Source: Puniceicoccaceae bacterium
GTDB taxonomy: Bacteria > Verrucomicrobiota > Verrucomicrobiia > Opitutales > Coraliomargaritaceae
NCBI GenBank assembly: GCA_003566795.1
Contig: PXBU01000042.1
Location: 1-5,488 of the forward strand
Direction: 5' to 3'
Length of the DNA stretch: 5,488 nucleotides
The notes beneath the pieces are model-generated. The model did not search any database and had not been told where the DNA came from. It worked only from the letters and a program-made list of their open reading frames with translations. Position 1 is the stretch's first letter. Every line of letters starts with the position of its first letter. The position numbers and the translations under genes were made by a program. Of the stretch, positions 1 to 4,491 are shown piece by piece.

Positions 1-103
1 CGCATTGACAAGGCCAAGAGCGCCGGCAAAAGTCCCTTCGGCAAAGACCTCCCGCAGGCTCACATCGGCCGGGATTTCAGGCTCGAAGGGTGCAGGGTGA
101 GCG
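1..103. other. Left flank of the insertion sequence, possible end of an unidentified gene
   Basis: Two frames stay open across this short stretch. The plus frame starting at base 1 runs without a stop into the IS, ending at TAG 148-150. A minus-strand frame read from 102 down to 1 gives a plausible acidic/hydrophobic peptide containing EPEIPADVSLREVFAEG. I recognise neither. The plus frame has somewhat more G/C at third positions, while the minus frame reads more like ordinary protein, so I cannot choose a strand. If the minus frame is real, the IS cut off its upstream part, and I see no continuation on the other side of the IS. Confidence 0.25.
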
Positions 104-122
104 CCATAAGCACTAACCTAAA
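104..122 (+). repeat. Left terminal inverted repeat of the IS4 element
   Basis: The sequence CCATAAGCACTAACCTAAA is the exact reverse complement of 1431-1449. Pairing fails one base outside (G103 against G1450) and just inside (A123 against C1430), which defines a 19-bp repeat. Confidence 0.92.
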
Positions 123-153
123 ATTGACTTTCGCTCCAATCTTGCCGTAGACT

Positions 154-1435
154 TTGCAAATGGCGAGTTTGATTGACGAAGAGTGGTGTGTGCTGGCCAG
201 TTTTTTGCCGGAGGGGTGGCGGGAACTGGCTCGGGAAACCGGCGCGATGCGCCGGGCACGCGGTGAGGTTCAGTCGGCGGATACGTTGTTGCAATTGTTG
301 CTGCTGCATGTGGCTACAGGGCTGTCGCTGAAGCAGGCGGTGGCGCGGGCCCGGGCGCAGGGGCTTGCATCGTTGAGCGATGTGGCGCTGCTGAAGCGTC
401 TGAGAACATCAGAGGCGTGGTTAGCCGAGCTCTCGAGGCAAATGTTCCAGCGTAGCCGGTTCGACGCTTGGCCGGCGAAAGCATTGCCTGAACGGCGACT
501 TCGGGCGGTCGATGCAACCACGATCCAAGAGCCTGGCGCAACAGGCACGGATTGGCGGGTGCACTACTGCATTGGTCTACCGGATCTGAATTGCGATTAC
601 TACGAACTGACATCAGCCCGTGGCGGGGAGACCTATATGCGCGTGCCGGTGACGCCCGGGGATGTGATTCTCGGCGACCGAGGCTATTGCCACCGCAGCG
701 GTGTGGCGCATGTTCTGGCGCAGGATGCGGATGTGGTTGTGCGTTTGAACAGCGGCCTTTTCCCGCTGCTCGAATTGGGCCGTTCAAAGAGGTTTGACTT
801 GGTGGCGCATTTGCGCGGACTGTCGGGCTGCGAGCCAAGCGAATGGCCAGTACGATTTGAAGGCGGTGAACGTATGTGGACGGCGCGCTTGTGCGCGATC
901 CGGAAAAGCGTGGCTGCGGCGGAGCAATCGAAAAAGAGAGTCCTGAAACAGGCTAACAAGAAAGGCCGCACGGTGAAGCCAGAAACTCTGGAATGCGCGG
1001 AATATATATTTGTGTTGACCAGCTTGAGCCGTGACGAGCTCAGCGCGGAGGAGGTGCTGGAGCTTTACCGTGCGCGTTGGCAGATTGAATTGTGTTTCAA
1101 GCGCTTCAAGTCTTTATTGCAGCTCGGGCACCTGCCAAAGCGCAACGACGCTTCGGCCCGGGCCTGGATTCAGGGCAAGCTATTAACAGTCCTGCTGATC
1201 GAGCACCTCGCCCGGGAAGCCCGGTTTTTTTCCCCCTGGGGATACCGCCTCGATCCGTCGCAGCCGCTGGTGTGAGTTCATTGAGGCGCGTGACGCGGTG
1301 ATGTCTGTGCTGGCCCGCCCGCTGCGGCCTAGCGAGTTGATCCGACATGGCCCCGCGATAGGGCCGCAGCTTGCCAATTCGCCTCGCACGTCGCGACCGA
1401 TGTGGGCGGAAGCTGCGACAGGAATCATTCTTTAG
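154..1435 (+). pseudogene. IS4-family transposase (DDE type), frameshifted near its 3' end
   Basis: This gene encodes the DDE transposase that would cut and join the element's ends. The start is TTG 154 or, more simply, ATG 160; neither has a clear ribosome-binding site. Numbering from TTG 154, the catalytic aspartates are D120 (RAVDATTI) and D175 (VILGDRGYCH). The third acidic residue is E312 in YRARWQIELCFKRFK, which fits the IS4 signature Y-(2)-R-(3)-E-(6)-K exactly (Y305, R308, E312, K319). The initial frame stops early at TGA 1273-1275 (373 aa) after SPWGYRLDPS. The next frame carries RRSRWCEFIEARDAVMSVL and stays open to TAG 1433-1435. Removing one C from the CC at 1255-1256 joins them as SPWGYRLDRRSRWCEF and restores about 424-426 aa, the usual family size. 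The catalytic core is intact, so the truncated protein could still fold, but loss of about 58 C-terminal residues suggests an inactive or weakened enzyme, unless the shift is a sequencing error or a programmed frameshift. Confidence 0.88.
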
Positions 1436-1449
1436 GTTAGTGCTTATGG
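1431..1449 (-). repeat. Right terminal inverted repeat of the IS4 element
   Basis: The sequence TTTAGGTTAGTGCTTATGG is the exact reverse complement of 104-122. It contains the TAG (1433-1435) that ends the repaired transposase frame. Confidence 0.92.
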
Positions 1450-1491
1450 GGTTAGGGGGTCCAGGGGGTTCGCGCAGCGCAGGCTCTAAGG

Positions 1492-1508
1492 TGATATCGG
1501 TGATATCA
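1492..1508. promoter_or_regulatory. Palindromic candidate operator of the fitAB-like module
   Basis: TGATATC (1492-1498) and GATATCA (1502-1508) form a perfect 7-bp inverted repeat separated by GGT, 29 bp before the antitoxin ATG. The same bases can also be read as two tandem copies of GTGATATC spaced 9 bp apart. Ribbon-helix-helix antitoxins of the FitA family autoregulate by binding an inverted repeat upstream of their own gene, so this is the natural candidate site. TATCAT at 1504-1509 resembles a -10 box and would be covered by the repressor, but I see no matching -35, so I do not call the promoter itself. The operator role is inference. Confidence 0.5.
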
Positions 1509-1537
1509 TTTGGGCGAGTTTGCTCTGGGTATGCAAT

Positions 1538-1786
1538 ATGGCGCAGTTTGTGGTTCGGAATCTTGATGAGGATGTAAAGCTGGCATTGCAGCGGCGGGCG
1601 CGGGCGCATGGGCGCAGCATGGAAGAAGAGGTGCGCCAGCTTTTGCGGCAGGCTGTCCATGAAAAGCCCAGGGTGGTCGACCGCCTGGGTTCGCGGATGG
1701 CAGCGCGATTTGCAGACATCGGACTTGATAAGCCTTTGCCCGAGTTGCGCGGGCAAGTGATTGATCCGCTGGTGCTGGATCGTTGA
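1538..1786 (+). CDS. fitA: FitA/StbC-type ribbon-helix-helix antitoxin
   Basis: This 82-aa antitoxin should neutralise the adjacent PIN toxin and repress the operon. The N-terminus (MAQFVVRNLDEDVKLALQRR) gives the DNA-binding beta strand (about residues 2-9) and first helix. The second helix follows the characteristic HGRSMEEEVRQLLR (about 25-38). The tail with DKPLPELRGQVIDPLV is the segment that, in this family, lies in the toxin groove. ATG 1538 is chosen because the conserved MAQFVVRNL begins there; an in-frame TTG at 1520 would add six unrelated residues, and the ribosome-binding site is poor. The gene ends in TGA 1784-1786, overlapping the toxin start by four bases (TTGA), which implies translational coupling. 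A palindrome lies upstream at 1492-1508. The antitoxin looks intact although its toxin is damaged, so it may persist as a solitary regulator. The family assignment is strong; the symbol is given by similarity only. Confidence 0.85.
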   Translation: MAQFVVRNLDEDVKLALQRRARAHGRSMEEEVRQLLRQAVHEKPRVVDRLGSRMAARFADIGLDKPLPELRGQVIDPLVLDR

Positions 1787-2238
1787 TCGTTCTTGATACC
1801 AATGTGCTGTCGGCGGTGATGCAGCGCCGGCCACCGGCTTCTGTGCTGGGGTGGTTGGATGCACAGGCCTCTGAGGCCCTCTGGATTACCAGCATCACCC
1901 TGTTTGAGGTCCGCTTTGGTCTGGCGGCGATGGACGACGGCCGGCGCAAGTCCGAGTTGCAGAGGGCTTTCGAAGCACTGATTGAGCAGGACCTGGCCCA
2001 TCGGATTGTGGTGTTCGATGGTCTTGCGGCCGACCGTGCCGCGGGCCTGGCAGCTGAACGGAAGCTGCAGAGTCGCCCAGTCGACATCAGAGATACTTTT
2101 ATTGCCGGCATTGCTCTGGCCCACGGTGCAAGTCTTGCGACGCGCATCGTCGCCCGATGTTCAGCGGCTTTTGGGGAAGCGCTGAGCGTGAGCGCTTTGC
2201 GCGTTCGGACTCCAACTGCGAGCGCATCGCTAATTTGA
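1783..2238 (+). CDS. fitB: FitB-like PIN-domain toxin with frameshifted C-terminus
   Basis: This is a PIN-domain ribonuclease toxin, partner of the upstream FitA-like antitoxin. Translation would begin at TTG 1783 inside the antitoxin stop (TTGA overlap); MIVLDTNVLS is the classic PIN start. Three acidic active-site residues are visible: D5 (LDTN), E42 (ITLFEVRFGL) and D104 (DIRDTFIAGIALAHGASLATR). The family normally continues ATRNVADF and then ends near 140 aa. Here the frame reads ATRIVARCS and runs on as unrelated serine/alanine-rich sequence to 151 aa. Dropping one C from the CCC at 2153-2155 restores ATRIVADVQRLLGKR and a stop at 2183-2185, giving 133 aa. So a one-base insertion removed the fourth acidic position (D125 in the repaired frame). 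The usual Asn after ATR is also Ile even in the repaired frame. The toxin is probably inactive or impaired, unless the insertion is a sequencing error. The new C-terminus overlaps a minus-strand antitoxin remnant. Confidence 0.8.
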   Translation: MIVLDTNVLSAVMQRRPPASVLGWLDAQASEALWITSITLFEVRFGLAAMDDGRRKSELQRAFEALIEQDLAHRIVVFDGLAADRAAGLAAERKLQSRPVDIRDTFIAGIALAHGASLATRIVARCSAAFGEALSVSALRVRTPTASASLI

Positions 2239-2305
2239 CCGCTTCAGTGATCTTCAGGCCGATTTCGGCGGCCAGCTTGCGGGCAGAGTCCCTGTTGACT
2301 GCCAA
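2186..2305 (-). pseudogene. VapB-like antitoxin N-terminal fragment on the minus strand
   Basis: Read on the minus strand from TTG 2305, about 40 codons give MAVNRDSARKLAAEIG, then LKITEAVKLAMRSQLESERA. This resembles the N-terminus of VapB antitoxins of the Rv0623 (PSK_trans_fac) type, which have a short strand, an LARELA-like helix, then G-x-s-x-TEAV and a second helix ending in ERLERER. Beyond about 2186 the frame stays open to 2099, but it then only mirrors the fitB-like gene on the other strand. The C-terminal half and any cognate toxin are therefore missing. The matching part is convergent with the fitB-like gene and divergent from the antitoxin at 2326. The identification rests on a short motif, so I hold it with moderate confidence. 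The alternative is chance antisense coding. Confidence 0.45.
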
Positions 2306-2325
2306 TGGGCGGCCTATTGCACTGA

Positions 2326-2502
2326 ATGATTTCGGTTGATAGTGAGTCTCTGGAAGAAACCATGGAGGCGGTAAAGATTGGCCGTGCTCAGACGGCTATG
2401 CGGGGCTTGCGCGAAGAGGCAAGAAAGCGAGGTCTGGATCAGTTGACGGCAGATGAGATCGAGGCACTGATCGCTGACAGTCGCCAGCATCGCCCAAGGT
2501 GA
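2326..2502 (+). CDS. Short antitoxin paired with the downstream PIN toxin
   Basis: This small gene encodes a 58-aa charged, helical protein. It begins MISVDSESLEETMEAV and contains GRAQTAMRGLREEARKRGLD and then QLTADEIEALIADSRQ. This layout, with a short SVDS strand, a long helix, and an L-T-x-x-E-I-x-A-x-I-A-x-x-R tail, is what I expect of antitoxins paired with COG1569-type PIN toxins. The stop TGA 2500-2502 overlaps the toxin's GTG (GTGA), so toxin translation is probably coupled. ATG 2326 directly follows an in-frame TGA (2323-2325) and lacks a good ribosome-binding site. The in-frame ATG 2362 has GGAAG at 2352-2356 with 5-nt spacing and would give 46 aa, but it would lose the predicted strand. 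I keep 2326 because the family pattern begins there. Neutralisation of the toxin is inferred from position and pattern. Confidence 0.7.
   Translation: MISVDSESLEETMEAVKIGRAQTAMRGLREEARKRGLDQLTADEIEALIADSRQHRPR
2352..2356 (+). promoter_or_regulatory. Shine-Dalgarno-like GGAAG before the internal ATG 2362
   Basis: GGAAG sits 5 nt before ATG 2362, in frame inside the short antitoxin gene. It is a better ribosome-binding site than anything before ATG 2326, so the antitoxin may be made as a 46-aa form, or as both forms. Confidence 0.4.
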
Positions 2503-2903
2503 GGCGGTTCGTTGTTGATACCAATGTGTTGGTTTCGGGAATTCTCTCCGAGCATGGCCCGCCCGGGTGGATCGTTGATCTGGTTGCAGCGGGAGAGTTG
2601 CGGGCGGTTTACGATAGCCGGATTCTGGCTGAATGCCGGGTAGTCCTCGTTCGACCGGAGTTGAGCCTGAATGCGACCCGGGTGGAGTCCGTACTTGCCG
2701 TCATTCGCGATCTGGGCGCTCTGGTAACGCCCTTGCCCTGGCCGAAACCTTTGCCTGACCTGGATGATGAGCCTTTTCTGGCTTGTGCCGGCGCGGCCGC
2801 TGTCCCATTGGTCACCGGAAACCTCCGGCATTTTCCTGAAGCGTATCGAATCGATGTGCTTGTCCTTTCGCCGCGGGAGTTTCTCGATTTTCTTCGGCTC
2901 TAG
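2499..2903 (+). CDS. PIN-domain toxin of the COG1569 type
   Basis: This is an apparently intact 134-aa PIN-domain toxin, predicted to be a metal-dependent ribonuclease held in check by the 58-aa protein upstream. The sequence opens MRRFVVDTNVLVSGILSEHGPP, with D7 as the first metal ligand. Next come RILAEC with E45, PLPDLDDEPFLACA with D89/D90, and PLVTGNLRHFPEAYR, where T106-G107-N108 matches the TGN/TGD motif. The end, VLVLSPREFLDFL, is the usual C-terminal strand and helix, so no truncation is apparent and the length is normal. GTG 2499 is chosen because it begins the conserved sequence and overlaps the antitoxin stop by four bases; a non-ATG start plus coupling would keep toxin yield low. 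It is the best-preserved toxin in the window and the most likely active one. Confidence 0.85.
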   Translation: MRRFVVDTNVLVSGILSEHGPPGWIVDLVAAGELRAVYDSRILAECRVVLVRPELSLNATRVESVLAVIRDLGALVTPLPWPKPLPDLDDEPFLACAGAAAVPLVTGNLRHFPEAYRIDVLVLSPREFLDFLRL

Positions 2904-2906
2904 TCG

Positions 2907-3035
2907 GTGCAGTTCGTGAGGCTGCGCTCGATGGATGTGGCGGTTCTGCTGCCACCGGACCAGGTTCTGGAATGCGCCTGGCAGATTGCCGGACAGTTGG
3001 CTGGCGTACTGGTCCAGAAGATCACTTCTTTGTAA
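2907..3035 (+). CDS. Hypothetical 42-codon ORF, unrecognised
   Basis: Starting at GTG 2907, or at ATG 2931 in the same frame, a small frame runs to TAA 3033-3035. It contains MDVAVLLPPDQVLECAWQIA and ends AGVLVQKITSL. Third positions are G/C-rich (about three quarters), like the neighbouring genes, which mildly supports coding. There is no ribosome-binding site and I recognise no family. It fills most of the gap between the intact PIN toxin and the VapC remnant, and its second half overlaps the start of that remnant's frame (2972) in a different phase. It may be debris of an antitoxin or a chance frame; the exactly opposed minus-strand frame is also open. Confidence 0.2.
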   Translation: MQFVRLRSMDVAVLLPPDQVLECAWQIAGQLAGVLVQKITSL

Positions 3036-3211
3036 CATTAGATTGGCAGCACTTCGTCGTGCTGGCGGTCGATCAGTCGTTGGTTGAGCTGGCCGGTGAA
3101 TACGCGGATGCATTTGGTCTTCGGGCTTATGATGCCGTACAACTCGCCAGCGCCACCCGCCGCGATTCTCCCTATGAGACAATTATTGAATGGCAGAAGG
3201 GAAAACCATAA
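2972..3211 (+). pseudogene. Truncated VapC-like PIN toxin (C-terminal part)
   Basis: The recognisable segment (about 3035-3168) reads LDWQHFVVLAVDQSLVELAG, then EYADAFGLRAYDAVQLASATR. In VapC toxins the equivalent pattern, (V)-x-x-x-LVERAGELAERHGLRAYDAVHLASA, carries the third catalytic aspartate, here D54 counted from ATG 2972. The first roughly 90 residues of a normal ~150-aa toxin, with the first Asp and the Glu, are absent. The usual end after ASA (a strand with another acidic residue) is replaced by RRDSPYETIIEWQKGKP and TAA 3209-3211. It therefore cannot be a working nuclease. Residues 1-20 (MRLADCRTVGWRTGPEDHFF) look like unrelated sequence joined in frame. No antitoxin for it is recognisable. 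It ends two bases before the ugd start codon, so the deletion or fusion point lies right at the edge of the polysaccharide genes. Confidence 0.6.
3195..3201 (+). promoter_or_regulatory. Probable ribosome-binding site of ugd
   Basis: AGAAGGG lies 12 nt before ATG 3214. The spacing is long but it is the only purine-rich match nearby. It lies downstream of the alternative in-frame ATG 3190, so it favours 3214 as the start. Confidence 0.4.
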
Positions 3212-3213
3212 GA

Positions 3214-4389
3214 ATGACCAAACCCAGAATCACCATCGCCGGCATCGGCTATGTCGGCCTGTCCAACGCCATGCTGCTGGCCCAGCACAATCAGGTCGTG
3301 GCGGTGGATATCGTCGCGGAGAAGGTCGAAATGCTCAATCGTGGCGTTTCACCGATTGTCGATGCCGAAATCACCGATTTTCTGACTAACAGGACGCTGG
3401 ATTTTCGCGCCACGACAGATGCCGAAGCGGCCTATCGTGAGGCCGAATGGGTCATCGTGGCCACGCCGACCAACTACGATCCCGAGACCGATTACTTCGA
3501 CACCGGAACGGTCGAGCTGGTCATCGCCCAGGTGCGCGCGGTCAATTCGGAGGCGGTGATCGTGATCAAGTCCACCGTGCCGGTGGGCTATACGGCCGGG
3601 CTGCGCGAGCGCCTGAATGATGCCAATATCTTGTTTTCGCCGGAGTTTCTCCGCGAGGGCAGGGCGCTGCATGACAATCTCTACCCCTCGCGCATCGTCA
3701 TCGGCGAATGCTCGGAGCGGGCGCAGGCGTTTGCCGATCTGCTGGCCGGAGGCGCCATCCGCGAAGACATCCCGGTGCTCCTGACCGGCAGCACCGAGGC
3801 CGAGGCGATCAAGCTTTTCGCCAATACCTACCTGGCCATGCGCGTGGCCTATTTCAATGAGCTGGACAGCTACGCCATCTCGCACGGCCTGGATACCCGC
3901 CAGATCATCGACGGGGTCTGCCTGGACCCGCGTATTGGCAACCATTACAACAATCCGTCCTTTGGCTACGGCGGCTACTGCCTGCCCAAGGACACCCGCC
4001 AGCTGCTGGCCAATTACCGTGACGTGCCCAGCAACATCATCAAGGCCATTGTCGATGCCAATACCACGCGCAAGGACTTCATCGCTTTTTCCATCCTGGA
4101 CCGCGAACCAAAGGTGGTTGGTATTTATCGCCTGATCATGAAGTCTGGTTCGGACAACTTCCGCGAGTCGTCCATCCAGGGAATCATGAAGCGGATCAAG
4201 GCCAGGGGGGTGGAAGTGATTGTTTATGAACCGGAACTGGATCAGGCGGAGTTTTTCCACTCCGAAGTGCTGAGCAATCTGGATGAGTTCAAGGCCCGCT
4301 CGGACGTCATCGTCACCAACCGCCGCTGCCAGGACTTGTCCGATGTGGAAGACAAGGTGTATACGCGGGATCTGTTTGGGGTGAATTGA
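3214..4389 (+). CDS. ugd: UDP-glucose 6-dehydrogenase
   Basis: Ugd oxidises UDP-glucose to UDP-glucuronate with two NAD+ in the cytoplasm, supplying glucuronate and derived sugars for capsule, exopolysaccharide or LPS. The protein is 391 aa, close to the 388 aa of the E. coli/Klebsiella short-form enzyme, and is colinear with it end to end. Residues 6-15 (ITIAGIGYVG) form the NAD-binding GxGxxG motif. STVPVGYTAG and FSPEFLREG follow. EAIKLFANTYLAMRVAYFNE contains K200 and N204 of the active site, and NPSFGYGGYCLPKDT carries the catalytic cysteine C256. The C-terminal UDP-binding domain includes VVGIYRLIMKSGSDNFRESS, and the protein ends KVYTRDLFGVN. ATG 3214 is preferred over the in-frame ATG 3190 because family members start just before the first beta strand and AGAAGGG precedes it. 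No promoter is visible directly upstream, where a toxin remnant abuts, so transcription may come through the toxin-antitoxin region. glmS follows after 102 bp on the same strand. Confidence 0.97.
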   Translation: MTKPRITIAGIGYVGLSNAMLLAQHNQVVAVDIVAEKVEMLNRGVSPIVDAEITDFLTNRTLDFRATTDAEAAYREAEWVIVATPTNYDPETDYFDTGTVELVIAQVRAVNSEAVIVIKSTVPVGYTAGLRERLNDANILFSPEFLREGRALHDNLYPSRIVIGECSERAQAFADLLAGGAIREDIPVLLTGSTEAEAIKLFANTYLAMRVAYFNELDSYAISHGLDTRQIIDGVCLDPRIGNHYNNPSFGYGGYCLPKDTRQLLANYRDVPSNIIKAIVDANTTRKDFIAFSILDREPKVVGIYRLIMKSGSDNFRESSIQGIMKRIKARGVEVIVYEPELDQAEFFHSEVLSNLDEFKARSDVIVTNRRCQDLSDVEDKVYTRDLFGVN

Positions 4390-4430
4390 GGTGGCTGACC
4401 CCGGGCCCAAAATCCCGCCTGAGCCCCACT

Positions 4431-4445
4431 CACCGGTGTCCGGTG
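4431..4445 (+). other. Short GC hairpin between ugd and glmS
   Basis: CACCGG (4431-4436) and CCGGTG (4440-4445) pair perfectly around a TGT loop, with a possible extra T-G pair outside. No run of T follows, so it is not a convincing intrinsic terminator; it could be an mRNA-stabilising stem or chance. The rest of 4390-4491 shows nothing I can name beyond GAGG at 4475-4478, 13 nt before the glmS ATG, a weak and distant ribosome-binding site. Confidence 0.3.
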
Positions 4446-4491
4446 GTATCGTAGTCCTTTGGGTTTCGACACATGAGGTTGGCAGCACACC

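Larger units (their letters stand above)
104..1449 (+). mobile_element. IS4-family insertion sequence, about 1346 bp
   Basis: Perfect 19-bp terminal inverted repeats (104-122 and 1431-1449) bracket one transposase reading frame carrying the IS4-family signature. The stop codon of the repaired transposase frame (1433-1435) lies inside the right repeat, which fits a compact element and confirms the boundaries. The size is typical for a single-ORF IS4 element. No convincing target-site duplication flanks it: 96-103 and 1450-1457 agree at only 6 of 8 positions, so the duplication has decayed or the flanks were rearranged. The element ends 88 bp before the fitA-like start codon, so it forms the left edge of the toxin-antitoxin cluster. 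I cannot name the specific IS. Confidence 0.9.

Noticed and set aside
96..1457. Possible 8-bp target-site duplication (96-103 against 1450-1457)
   Set aside because: Only 6 of 8 bases agree and both are G-rich, so this is close to what chance would give; not called as a duplication.
1106..1864. Minus-strand open frame of 252 codons across the IS end and the fitAB-like genes
   Set aside because: It crosses the IS boundary and is antisense to well-supported genes; its proline/arginine-rich composition is typical of a shadow frame.
2291..2320. Promoter TTGACT (2295-2300) with TATTGC (2315-2320) before the short antitoxin
   Set aside because: The spacer is only 14 nt, the -10 matches 3 of 6 bases, and the transcript would begin at or after the ATG.
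1793..2528. Identical 14-nt stretch TTGATACCAATGTG at 1793-1806 and 2515-2528
   Set aside because: It encodes the conserved DTNV motif at the start of both PIN toxins, and flanking bases do not match. Shared protein constraint explains it better than a mobile repeat.
2439..3182. Minus-strand open frame of 247 codons opposite the intact PIN toxin and VapC remnant
   Set aside because: It is the exactly opposed frame to the PIN toxin; no domain is recognisable and it has an Arg/Gln/His-rich composition.
4431..4447. Intrinsic terminator after ugd
   Set aside because: The stem is only 6-7 bp and no T run follows, so it is listed only as a hairpin of unknown role.
4390..4491. glmS ribozyme/riboswitch upstream of glmS
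   Set aside because: The leader is only about 100 nt, shows none of the ribozyme core pairing I would expect, and that element is characteristic of Gram-positive bacteria.
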